Positions 9,404 to 19,675 of a stretch of DNA of 64,000 nt are shown piece by piece. The position numbers were made by a program, and so were the translations under genes. The notes beneath the pieces are model-generated. The model saw nothing but the letters and a program-made list of their open reading frames with translations, ran no database searches and had not been told where the DNA came from. Source of the DNA: Symsagittifera roscoffensis (taxonomy: Eukaryota > Xenacoelomorpha > Acoela > Convolutidae). The stretch spans positions 23,319,547 through 23,383,546 of the forward strand of contig NC_087067.1 of NCBI RefSeq assembly GCF_963678635.1, written 5' to 3'. Every line of letters starts with the position of its first letter. The first letter of the stretch is position 1.

Positions 9404-10149
9404 TACTTGATTTCTGGGTTGAGCGAGTCAAGGAAACTGGCATGTTGATGGTGGAACAACTCAAGCTGGGAATTGTTTTGGAAGAACGAGTTGTCGAACC
9501 GTCGGTTCCCGAGCTGAAGGAGCAAGTGAGTTTTGATTGTGGTTCTTCGGACGGTCCCTTGAAAACCAGCTTAGTAACCATGTGGGAACTCATGAAGCCT
9601 TCTTGGTGTCCACATCCGAATGCCGGCTTAATCTGGGATATGACGGCAGATGTCACATTGGACTTGGATGATGACACGAGGTTACACGATTTGGCCATGA
9701 TACATCATCTGCTGGCCCTGAAGATAACGAATCAGAAGGGCAACTCATCCACGGAACCATCCGAAGAAAATCCCTCTGGTGATTGGTTGAGACAGGGTAC
9801 CTGTCTAGCCCTAAGTAGCAGAATGGACGGACATGCTTGCAACTCGGGGCATTGCCTGATTACGCTGAGTGAGCAGCATCGCCAACTGGCGCAGTTGTAT
9901 GGGAGGTTGAGCATGTCGGATAAGAGTGGAATGAAGTTGATTGTAGAGTGTCATGGAGTAACGGAAGTGAACTTGATCACTGCCTTGGGATTTTGCAGCA
10001 TGACGAGCTCGATGGAATCACTGGAACGCCTAGGAGTAACGGAAGTGAACTTGATCACTGCCTTGGGATTTTGCAGCATGACGAGCTCGATGGAATCACT
10101 GGAACACAGAGCAAAAGATTGGAGGCTGGCAAGAAGCTCTGGAAAGTGA
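9404..10149 (+). CDS. Unrecognised retroelement segment with in-frame 78-bp duplication
   Basis: Coding continues a few codons after the preceding stop in a new frame (first ATG at 9,442) and ends at a TGA at 10,147-10,149. Seen are an acidic strand-rich N-terminus, DVTLDLDDDTRLHDLAMIHHLL, and an HACNSGHC stretch whose Cys/His spacing could be a small metal site but fits no standard finger. Near the C-terminus a 26-residue block beginning GVTEVNLIT occurs twice in direct tandem without breaking the frame. The basic tail ends just before the ATG of the next frame at 10,151. Function unknown. Confidence 0.45.
9955..10105 (+). repeat. 78-bp in-frame tandem duplication
   Basis: The block starting GGAGTAACGGAAGTGAAC at 9,955 recurs at 10,033, giving a 78-bp period (26 codons). 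The two 73-bp matched parts (9,955-10,027 and 10,033-10,105) look identical by eye. Identity implies a recent event, later than most of the element's decay or under replication of the source copy. Confidence 0.95.
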
Positions 10150-10150
10150 A

Positions 10151-11359
10151 ATGAATTTGAAGGATAGTGAGGCCTATCATAGATCTACTGGCTCGAAATA
10201 TCTGGTGGGTTCGAGCTCTGCACCATATCGCAATAGTAGATACCCTACGCACATGGTGGTAATGGATGCGAGGACACAGCAGGTATTGGTCGACCAACTC
10301 TTCTCTGTGCCAAAGTGCGTGAGGTTGGCCAGGATGTCGGAAAGGTCATACGATTTACTGACGAAGATCATTCGGGTCGTCCCAAAGAGATCTGAAGGCG
10401 AGTTTCAGGACGTAGTGGGTGAAGAGTTCATGAGATTGAACGATGATAATGTGAGCGAATTCCAGAGGCAGAAAGCGAGCAAAGCGTTACCCACCGAATT
10501 CCCCACCATAGACGAGAAGGACGATGTACACAGGACCATTATAGAAGTGGAACCGTTGCTGGGAGCCTCAGGGTATCGGACACGACGGATCATACTGATG
10601 ATCCATGGGGAGTATCCTTGCCACTGCCTGGCGCAGACGTTGTGGTACCCCAAACGCGGGAATCTGGTGTCAGTGTGGGACGTGGAGGAGTTGTACTCCA
10701 CGGGGTTTCCCGATCAAAATCAACAAGTGTCAATCGTGGTGGTTAGTGCCATGCTGGCGTTGAGACAATTGGAGGCCAACGCGGGCACAAGTGAGCAGGA
10801 GACGGCCGTGCCGACACCTGAGCAGCTAAGCAACGTAAAGATGAACCGCAACCTAGATCTTTTCAGAACCACCTGCAAGGTTCTGAGAATACCCAAAGCC
10901 ATTGAAAGAATATGGTCAAGGCAAAGGCTGATGCCTTGGTTCCGTGCAGTGATGACATCATGGATGTATGAACGCGCGAAGCGTCATATGTCTAGGAACA
11001 CGGAAGCCTATCAATCCTTCCAACTAGATATAGGACTGGGAGCCTAAAAACGAGCATTCTTAACGCACAGAAACGCTGTTACCAAGGCGGTGAAGCGAGT
11101 GGCTGGAGCGCCTTGTGTGACTGAAACTGAAAAGAGAGAGGTCTTACGAGCTGACCTAGAGCGGAATGTGAGCCAGGAACCGGGAACAAAAGGTGAATGT
11201 AGACTTGCTACCCTGTTGTAAACCGAGGCTGTTAGAGCAGGAGAGTTGGGGTCGGCCCGCAACTCCATGGACATGTTGAAGAAAGTTCTGGAAGACAGTG
11301 AAACTGAAGAGCAAGACAAGAAGATGGGACGAGAAACATGTAACGAGGAAGAAGAGTAG
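10151..11359 (+). pseudogene. Last coding block of the retroelement (298 codons plus post-stop extension)
   Basis: An open frame runs from ATG at 10,151 to a TAA at 11,045-11,047. The same frame stays readable through 57 more codons to a TAA at 11,219-11,221 and on to a TAG at 11,357-11,359, with acidic/basic helical content (ending CNEEEE). The 298-codon part has strand-like segments (TRRIILMIHGEYPCHC), a mid-region SIVVVSAMLAL, a Thr/Pro/Glu linker, and a basic tryptophan-containing helix (IWSRQRLMPWFRAVM). No family is recognised. The TAA at 11,045 is either a mutation of a longer frame or the true end followed by a fossil. Confidence 0.5.
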
Positions 11360-12090
11360 AGAGAGAAGGAGAAAAACTTGATTGTCTTTGTGCGTTAAAA
11401 CTGATACCAATCAACTAAGATTGATCATTGAAACTGTTGAGTTTTTCGTTTTGTGAGGACTGGGTTAAAAGCAGACCTTGATATTGTTGGAAACAGTTGA
11501 GAATTGTTTAATTGTTACAATTAATAAATGACAATGAAAATTTTAGTTGTGCTATTACTATATATATGGAGAGCATAGGTGAGTATATTTACCTATTTAA
11601 ACACGACTGGTGTTTTTAACCTGTGTAAGACACATGCTCACTGTGTGGCGCCCTGGTAAGTTTGGGTAAGCTCGCTCGAAGAGGGTGAGTACCTCAATAA
11701 CTTTCCTAGCCAGAGAGTTTCTTTGTTTTAATATTGAGGACGAGAGCATAAATAACTGATTATACTTGGTGAGTGGCGTTAAGTTATTTTAACGGGTGCG
11801 TGGCCGTGCCACGTTCCAATTTTTCAATCAGCAAGAGCGAAAAATTTTTTATGGCGAGATGACGTAAGTAGTCAGAAAAGAAACTTTATCTAGGACACTC
11901 CTCATGGTGCAAATTTTGTGAAAATGTTGAAAAGGCAGTGAGATGTAGTATGATGCCATTTTTGACACGTAGTGAGTTGAGGTGGAGTAGATAAATTTCA
12001 TTTTCTAATGCGTTTTGTAAGATTGTTGGTAGAGAATTGGAACACTACTTGACGATAACCCGGTGTTATGCGATCAATAGGGACATTGAT
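11360..12090 (+). other. Non-coding 3' region of the retroelement
   Basis: No reading frame is supported here. The stretch contains AATAAA-like sequence near 11,522, several GTGAGT/GGTAAG sites, a two-hairpin module at 11,777-11,813 followed by an AATCAGCAA-containing A/T-rich box, and then the polypurine tract. It occupies the place of the 3' untranslated region between the last frame and the LTR. Confidence 0.55.
11777..11850 (+). promoter_or_regulatory. Second hairpin module with shared A-rich box
   Basis: Two hairpins occur: CGTTAA (11,777-11,782) with TTAACG (11,789-11,794), and CGTGGC (11,799-11,804) with GCCACG (11,808-11,813) around a 3-nt CGT loop. They are followed by an AATCAGCAA motif and a GAAAAATTT run. 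The first module (2,332-2,390) has the same order: a 3-nt-loop hairpin, then AATCAGCAA, then a GA-rich A/T run and ATGG. This looks like a repeated cis element. The role is inferred from position after each coding block. Confidence 0.45.
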
Positions 12091-12112
12091 GGGGACTGTC
12101 CGGGGGAGTATG
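12091..12112 (+). promoter_or_regulatory. Polypurine tract at 3' LTR boundary
   Basis: A purine-rich GGGGACTGTCCGGGGGAGTA stretch ends immediately before TGTGTCATTC. A G-rich tract next to a TG dinucleotide is the usual primer site for plus-strand DNA synthesis in LTR retroelements. The exact LTR start could be 12,111 or 12,113. Confidence 0.7.
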
Positions 12113-13450
12113 TGTCATTCTGCCAGACTGACACAGCGCAACCTTCCGACGCAACGTAAACATAGAAGTAAAGGCCTTAAGGACTGAAAATTGCTGCGAA
12201 GGAGGGTCGGAATATTCGAGAAATTTAAATTTTTAAAATTTAGATTGACGAACGGATATTTCTCAGAAATACAAAAAACGGCCATTTTGACTAGAAAAAG
12301 TGATAAAATCAGAACAACAGCAAACATAGTGAAAAACAGTCGCACGAGAACGATAAAAACCCGAAGCCTCTTATCGTGTAGATCACGCACGATAAGACAC
12401 TTAGCGGAAGAAATTAGTGGGGAAGGAGGCTTCAGTGGGGAAGGAATATTGAGCGGTACCCTCCTGTGCCACGAATTGAGAGTAATAACGACGTTTTTAC
12501 AAGGAAAACACGGAAGCGGAGGCTCGGCCCCTCAGAGACTGATATATGGTGAAAGACTAGAGTAAACTAACTTTTTAGCTACTCTGATGCCATAAAAATT
12601 TGAATTAACACCGGTATTGTTTTCCTATTTTTGAATATGAGTAGCTAGGAAGAGGAAAGGGTCAATCCATCTCCAATGGATTTAATTTAGAACTGACATC
12701 AAAAATATATGAAAATAGGGTATTCTATCCGTGTTTTCAATAGCAATCACGTAGTCTGAGGATCCGAGACCCAGCTATGTGGTTGTGTTCGCATGTAAAC
12801 GAAAGCTGATCGTGACCTAAAATGATGGCCTATAAATAGTAGCTTTTTACTTAGCCCTAAACAGACCAGAAAATCAACTGGCAAGGTCGAGACGGTGAAA
12901 AAAGAGTAGAACTAAGGTAACTGACGCCTGCCAGTCGTTAATAGGTTTTTTCTACGCTCCGTCACTGTGTAGTATTTGGGCGAATGTTACAAATGGTACG
13001 ACTTTTTCTGATCGTTCCACAGTATTCACTGGACTTCAGAAGTGCCCGCATCAATTCTTTCATGATACTAAGCTCCTCGTTAGAAAAACTTCGGATTTCA
13101 TCAATCTTCCTTTAGGGTTTTAGTTCTATTGGTTCCTTCCTATTCATTCTCAGTGGCTTGCGTTGATGAATGTCAAACAGCGCTTGTAAGAGCAATGTTT
13201 TTCCAAGTTCACTGCGTTCTCTCAACACTTTCGTGTGGTTTTCAGCGTTTGTACCGACATCTGTACACTAGGAAACGGACAAAACAGAGAGCGTTCCTCC
13301 ATTTTGGACACGCCACTGTCGCTCCTTCGCAAATCACCAGGTCTTCTAAATGTGTCATTGAAAGCACTTTTTCTCCCTTGATCTCCATCTTTCTTCCGAA
13401 ATGCACTCTCCCATCGTCAATCCTGCAATACACCAAGCAAGTCTGAGTTG
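12111..13450 (+). mobile_element. 3' LTR (right end approximate)
   Basis: The LTR begins at TGTGTCATTC after the polypurine tract; TGTCA (12,113) is mirrored by TGACA (12,129). The U3-like part contains a 9-bp hairpin (CTTATCGTG, 12,370-12,378, with CACGATAAG, 12,388-12,396) and a TATAAATA box at 12,831. Sequence after the TATA box would be R and U5. The right end cannot be fixed because the 5' LTR lies outside the window and no target-site duplication is visible. GC content falls towards the flank between 13,450 and 13,700. An open frame of 124 codons at 12,191 is probably chance. Confidence 0.6.
12831..12838 (+). promoter_or_regulatory. TATA box of LTR promoter
   Basis: TATAAATA lies about 720 bp into the LTR, in the position expected for the element's own RNA polymerase II promoter. 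It is preceded by GC-containing sequence and followed by AGTAGC. Confidence 0.6.
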
Positions 13451-13689
13451 CAGATCAGTCCTGACGTACGGTATAGCTATGAGAGCATGTGCTTTTGGGG
13501 TAGGTCTCAGTTCTCTTTCAAAATTCTTCTCAATTCTATTGCAAATCTGTTCTCAATTGTCTTAACACAAGTTGGTCCTCTGATTCCGTGTGTATATTTA
13601 AGGAGGCTAGTGTTCTATATCCATAAGCTTTTTGCTTCATGGTCGTGCTTTTGATAATTTCTAGTCGTATATGTTGGGGCAAAATCGGA

Positions 13690-13710
13690 TCGAGGAGGGG
13701 GGGGGGGGGG
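13690..13710 (+). repeat. Poly-G tract
   Basis: A run of at least 13 consecutive G follows GGATCGAGGA. Long G runs of this kind are uncommon in such AT-rich DNA and can form quadruplexes on the plus strand. It sits at the edge of the retroelement region. Confidence 0.9.
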
Positions 13711-13719
13711 TGATGACTG

Positions 13720-14080
13720 ATGATCCCCATGTATTAAGATAGGCAATCAAGAATCCGGTCTTCACCCTACGCATTAAAATAGGGGAAAATTACCATGTAT
13801 TAAACTCACAGGTTTAAGAGTTTCAGTTTGTAAGATAGTAGTTTCGAGAAAAAATTGGCCATAAATTTTTGGCGCCCGAACTCGCCGATAAAACAAGGCT
13901 AAAGATTCCAAACGGAACATTTAAAAATCTAATTTTTAAGATAGGTAACAGATTTCTCAAGGTCTCGATAAAGATAAATTACAGTTGGTAAGTTTTTTAA
14001 GCAAAAACCTCAAGTTTTTGGGAAAATGTTAGTATTTTGGAAAATTTTTCAGAAATCTCAAGTTTTTGCCAAATTGTTGT
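13720..14080. repeat. Dispersed repeat shared with the tandem array
   Basis: This stretch starts with CCATGTATTAAGATAG, then CCGGTCTTC, repeated ATTAAAATAGG-like motifs, TTTCAGT and GTAAGATA, followed by a region of short AAAAACTTG/CAAGTTTTTG phrases. The same order occurs at about 39,915-40,265 and 52,638-52,985. It is a diverged copy of an interspersed repeat with no coding content. Class unknown. Confidence 0.65.
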
Positions 14081-15690
14081 GATCAATCTTCTCATGTTTG
14101 GGAAAACAGATGCTATATTACGTGAAAAGCGTTAAACCCAAATTGTTGATAAATTGGTACCATGTTAAGACAATGAGATAAATTTTGATTAAAAATAAAA
14201 GTTTTGTTTTTCCTTTTTTCCCCTAATAAAATAGAAAGACGTTAGGATTTGATCTCAATTTAATTTGTGCTAAAATGTGTGTTATATAGCGTTCTGAAGA
14301 CCAAAAAATGTTCCGATCAGTTGAATCTATGCTGAAATTTCCGAATTCTTGGAAGAATCCAATAAAAAACGTTAATATTTACAGAAGTGAAGTAAAATGT
14401 TTTCTAATAGACAGCATCTATTCATTTTTTTCTAATTTACACCTTTCATATGAATACTTAACTTGTTTTTTTTTAGCTCAGCCTAAAAAATGTTTGTTGA
14501 AAATCAATTCAAAGGCTCAATCTTAGTATTACTCATATGAAAAATCTTGAGCAATCTTCATGATTCAATTCATCTTCGATTTTTTGAGAATGTTGAAACC
14601 AAATTTGTACAAAATTACAAGTTATTTTCACGCTAAGTATAGTTATTTGAAGAAATTGACGTAGAATGAATTTTTTAATGTTTCTTTAACATGAAAAAGG
14701 TTTGAAAATTTTTTAAAAATGTTTTAGAATGTGGATGAAAGGAAACCAAACTTCTTCATAACTGATCACTATCTTTTTTTCGCTTCTACAACTTAATTTA
14801 TCATGAACACTCTGAAAAGAGTTGTTTTTATCAGGTGAATACTGCTATCTGCTTTTTATAGATTCTAATTTTTGAGCTCACTTTACATGAAAATTCAGTC
14901 AAAACTGGGCAGTTTAGGGGAAAATTGAACAAGAAGTTTGCTGGCAGAGATAAAATTAGAAAGGCAGTCGTCTAAATTTTACCCTGTGTTTTGTATAAGC
15001 TTACCTTTAGCAGAGACCAACTCTCTTTTTCAGATAAAACTAAAAATTTTTTAAGCAAACAGACAATTTTTTGTAATCACTTACTATCATTTTTCTTGCA
15101 AAATCTAGTTTAAAACTGTTCTCTTTCTGGATTTTTGTTCAAATTTTCTCAAAAATGTTCTTGTGAGAGAAAAGTGAACCACTTGAAGCATTCCAAATGA
15201 ATTACCTGAGCTTATTGTAGTAATGAGAAGACAGGGTGTACTTTTACGAAAATTTTCAACAACAAATCTGTTGGTTTTTATCTGAAAAGCTTCGATGATT
15301 TTTTTCTACTGTAGAAATTTTTTGGTTAGAATACAAGATGAAATAATCAAAACCCAGTAATGAAAAAAAACTTCCCTAAGAACACTCAGAAAATTGACGC
15401 AGAAAACAAAATCTAGGTATAAACTGTATCAATTGAACAAACATTCCGAGAACTAAACCAAAACTCCTTGAGCAAAATTTCTACTGTTCCACTTAGTTTT
15501 CTAAAGCTTTGTTTTTGTTTCTTTTTGTTAATCCTAAATATAAGACTGATAACACAAATAACTAAACAAAATTTACGAATTTAAAACAAATATATAATTA
15601 TAAAATAATACAGCAACCAAAACAAAATGCATGATTACATAACATACATAACGTACAAGTTTTTTACCTAACATACAACAAACATAATTA
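14081..15690. other. AT-rich sequence without recognised features
   Basis: Only short frames are present (for example 72 codons at 14,308), with no splice-bounded exon pattern I would support. The DNA is rich in A/T homopolymers and may be intronic or intergenic. Confidence 0.5.
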
Positions 15691-16608
15691 CAACATAATC
15701 ACAATTACAAATACAAAGTTGAAATCAAAAGCAATATAAAAATGGTTATACAAAATACGAAAACACAGGCTACTTTTTCAAATAACTTTGTAGATAGGTA
15801 TTTCTGAAGGAAGTTTATATATTCACAAGGACGGCCGGTTTTGCGCAAGCAGCACAAAAATTTCCGACCATAGTCTGTAAAAAAACTACAAGATTTACTT
15901 TTTTTCAAATTACTTTTTCTGCGTGGAGTTTTTAAAAAAATCTGGGGTTATAAAAATATAAAACTTTTTTAGGCATATTTGACATTCATAGTAATACAGG
16001 CAAAACAGACAAAAGTATTTGTTAGAAAATTAACAAGCGAAATAAAAATTCAAAAAAAAGATTTCAAAACTCATTTTTTCAATTACTTTACAGAAAATTT
16101 TCCAAGTAATTTAAAGTTTTTGGTTCCCAGAATGGAACTACAAAACTGCAAAATTTAATTTTTCTTGCCTAAAATTAAATATTTAGAGCTTAAAAGTTAA
16201 ATTCTCCTATTTCATTTTATGTTTGATTTCAACATAATCACAATTACAAATACAAAGTTGAAATCAAAATTAATATAAAAATGATTATACAAAATAAGAA
16301 AACACAAGCTATTTTTTCAAATAACTTTGTAGATAGGTATCTCTGAAGGAAATTTATATACTCACAAGGATGGCCGGTTTTTGCGCAAGCAGCACAAAAA
16401 TTTCCGACCATAGTCTGTAAAAAAACTACAAGATTTACTCTTTTTTCAAATTATTTTTTCTGCGTGGAGTTTAAAAAAAATCTGGGGTTATAAAAATATA
16501 AAACTTTTTTAGGCATATTTGACATTCATAGTAATACAGGCAAAACAGACAAAAGTATCTGTTAGAAAATTAACAAGCGAAATAAAAATTCAAAAAAAAT
16601 ATTTCAAA
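15691..16608. repeat. Direct duplication of about 380 bp, offset 539 bp
   Basis: Copy 1 (15,691-16,070) and copy 2 (16,230-16,608) share the same sequence from CAACATAATCACAATT through GGACGGCCGG/GGATGGCCGG, GCGCAAGCAGCACAAAAA and TAATACAGGCAAAACAGAC. Differences are scattered substitutions and one- or two-base length changes in A/T runs. The 160 bp between copies is unique. A 67-codon minus-strand frame in copy 1 is not preserved in copy 2, so no gene is called. Confidence 0.93.
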
Positions 16609-18280
16609 ATCTAGATTGTAAATCTAGATATATTTATATCTTGCCGCCGCTTTTATGAGCATTCAAAAAAGTAGTTTCCCAACTGGTCCTTCTTCTCGAC
16701 TCTAGATAAAAACTTCTAAGTTTTTGGCTCAGAGAGAAAATTGATAAGTTGTTTTCTCCTTCCTGGTTGAGATTGGCAGTTGCTCGGGAAAGTTGAATGG
16801 GACAGAATCAATTTTTTTCTTTGCGCGTTTCGGTTTTTCAAAAATTCGCGTGTTGTTTAAATACGATTGATTAGTTTGTTTGAGACATAACTTTGCTTTG
16901 AAAAGAACTATTTGCTTTTGCAAACTCAAATGTTATGTTATGAGGGCTGAATAGGTTTTTTGAGATGTAGTCAATTAGTCAGTCGTATTGTTGTTTCTGT
17001 CGAAAGCTTAAAGTCAAGATTGAGTAATTAAAATATGTCATTCCATTTAATCAATCTAGATCAGATCATTTTTGATTTCTACGATGGTTTTAGTGAGCAT
17101 AACAGGGCATCAGGGGGTTGCAACGTTAATCCGACGAAATAGCCATTATCATCTTAACAGTTTGTTTATTTTTTATGGTAGTTGAGAAATCTTGACGCGT
17201 ACGAAAGTGTTATCTACCCTTCATTTGAACACTGTTCTAGCGCTAGTAAAAACCCACGTGACAAATTATTAGGTAGCCAAATTTCAGACCATAATGTCTG
17301 CTTGTCCACATTAAATTTCAGTCACTAATTTCAATAATTTTTTAGCAGCTTATGGTAATTGTTTTTGCTCGACATTGTTCACTTCGAAGTCCTTTTATGG
17401 TCCAGTATCCAATTGATTTTGACCTTAAAATTTTGGTACTATAATTATATACGAATGTGTTTTTGCTTGCAATTCAAAATGTTTTTACTGACCAAATTTT
17501 TGAAAATGAAGCCAAATAACTGTTTCAAATTCAATGTTGCTGCTTCAAGCAAAATTTTGAAAATATGATTGCAAAATATTTCTTTTTAAGAGCAATTTCA
17601 CATCTCATTTTGATATTGACGAGATTCTTGATTTTGACTGGCCGATTCGCTTAGAATATAATTGTTAAAACCACAAACTCGTAGACACTGATAATGCGCC
17701 AAGCTGAGTGTTTTTTTTGAGATGTAGTCAAGCTGTCCTTTTTTGATCCCGCTGAGTCTTTAATAAAGGTCAAAGTCCAAAGGTATTAATTTGTCTGTCA
17801 ATCATCTAGTTGATCAGAATTGGATCGTCTATGCTTTATCCGATTATCCGATATGTGTTGTGCGATTACTAGGGCTGAGATTTCAATGAAAATTATAAAA
17901 GAAACGCCGTATTAGATGTATTCAAAGTGTTGTTCCGACTAAACAACCGTAACACCATTTTTGCTTGTTTTTCTTCAGAAAAACGCAAGAAATTGTGACG
18001 GGTACGAAAATGGTACGCATCCTCTTTTTCACACTTGTATACAGCACACGGGTGTTAATGTTCTGATAGAAATATCTTAAATTTCTGCTCTTATTTTTTT
18101 CCAAACAACATAATTTTCTTGTTGTGCCCGAAGGTTTTTCATGTTCCAGAAGCCAATGCATTTTGACTCGACTTTTTGCTACTTTATTATATATTTACGC
18201 ATTCCTGCAGACAAACAAGACAATTCTTATTTGCAAAGGCATTCTTTTATGCAAAAACGTTTCTTTCTTTTCTTTTCATT
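16609..18280. repeat. Diverged pair of repeats in AT-rich DNA
   Basis: Two segments, about 16,955-17,580 and 17,715-18,260, share a series of phrases in the same order: TTTTGAGATGTAGTCAA, AAAGTCAA/AAAGTCCAA, TTGATCAGAATTG-like text, GACGCGTACGAAA/GACGGGTACGAAA, a TCCAGTATCCAATTGATTTTGAC/TCCAGAAGCCAATGCATTTTGAC block, and TATATACG. Divergence is high. No coding frame is shared, so this is an old duplication or two copies of an unknown repeat. Confidence 0.55.
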
Positions 18281-19224
18281 AATTTAATAAACATTAAAAT
18301 TTAAGGAGATAACTTCTGAATAGAGAACTGCGATAGAATTAAAAACTGAATATTCGACTTTTTTGTGGATAACTAAGACAAGAATTGATCCGCAATTTAC
18401 TATGGGTTTATCAACACCTTAAAAGCAAAGGCTGTAATAAATTAGGTTTTTTTTTTGAAATTTATGGTTTTTTTTCTGATAAAATTGCAGAAAATTAAAA
18501 ATTTGACCATCCAGTGCGCAAACTCGTGTGAAATGAACCAGTCGAAATCACTTAGAAGGAGTCAAACAAGCTGTTAGATTAGACTCCAATTATTTCATTG
18601 AGTCTGAAAGTAAAGCGTACTGAAATTCAACTTTTAGATCACGGTAGATGAGGTATGTTCCCATTTCAGAAAGATAGAAAAAAAAAACTTAATTCCCACT
18701 CTCAAACTATTTTGATACCTTTTTTTTGGAAAAATGCGGTTTGATAATATTTTTAGATCAATAATTCAAGATGCTCAAAAGACAAGAATGTAAGTTTAAC
18801 TATTGCGACGAACAAAGTTAGATCCTTATTAATTCACCATTATTGTAAGCGTAACATGGTTTAAAATATAAAAGTTCGGGTTTTCAACTCGTGTTAAGCC
18901 GCTCAAGTTGCTCATTTTTTTTCAAACTAGGCAGAAAAAGTTGAAGTGGGTAAAAATAGCTTGAAACTTGAAGTGGGTAAAAATTGCTTGAGTTTGCATC
19001 AAAATTTTAAGAATAGTCGAACAACCAATATAATGAATTTTCATTCATTTAAACCAAATCTTGTCCTTGCAAATGATACTCTCAGACTAATAGGTTATTC
19101 AGAAGAAATGACATGCTCCTTTAATTACTCAGGTGTGAATCAGAAGGTAAAAATTATTTTGTTTCCTTGGCTCAATTTTGTAATGACCGGACTTTACGTG
19201 ACGTATTGTTTGTGCTTTTTTCAC
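18281..19224. other. AT-rich sequence, no recognised gene
   Basis: There is a 99-codon plus-strand frame (18,946-19,245) whose first part includes two copies of an AAACTTGAAGTGGGTAAAAA phrase and whose end runs into an old transposon copy. It lacks family similarity and supportive context, so I do not call it a gene. Confidence 0.4.
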
Positions 19225-19675
19225 CAGAACAGTTTCGACTTTTAAGCTAGCCATTTGTGAACAAAAATAAAGAAAATTATTAACGTTCTGATATTAATTC
19301 TAAAAAGATACTTTGTTTGAAAACAGATGTTTGAAAACAGATAGAAAATTGATTGAAAACAGTTTGAAAGTTGCCATTCTGGCAGTTATGCGATAACAAG
19401 CGCGCGAGATTTTTCATGCTATTAACGTGTAAGCGGATATTTAGTCAGCTCAAAAGTGGTTCCAAATGGAATTGAGGAATGATGATTAGTGTAGTAAGGA
19501 CATGACTAAACGTTTAGCACGTCATTTATTGTTTGGCACAGCGCCTGGAGAAAGTATTTTTTCATTTTTTCCTTGAAAAGTCAGAGAATCATTTTGAATC
19601 AAGAAGTATTTCAAAGATATGCATGACAGTTCAGAAATTCAGATTTTTGCCCTGATATGAGCAGTCTTGTACTAT
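19225..19675 (-). mobile_element. Ancient copy of the Helitron-like element
   Basis: Phrases characteristic of the family at 22.9-28.6 kb appear in order: TTTCGACTTTTAAGCTAGCCATTTGTGA, GCCATTCTGGCA, GCGCGCGAGAT, CTATTAACGTGTAAGCGGATATTTA, and a terminal CCCTGATATGAGCAGTCTTG followed by T. The copy is strongly diverged and its palindromic end is lost. Confidence 0.7.

Noticed and set aside
12191..12565. 124-codon frame in the 3' LTR
   Set aside because: Low-complexity, lies in U3 over a hairpin, and has no domain. Probably chance.
13129..13446. 105-codon frame near the LTR end
   Set aside because: No family similarity and both strands are open. It probably lies in U5 or flanking DNA.
17520..17527. 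CTGTTTCA, the core of the Ruby motif of Caenorhabditis piRNA loci
   Set aside because: A single 8-mer is expected by chance in 64 kb of AT-rich DNA, and no cluster of such motifs at the right spacing was seen.
18946..19245. 99-codon frame
   Set aside because: Its end overlaps an ancient transposon copy and its start contains a short direct repeat. No gene support.
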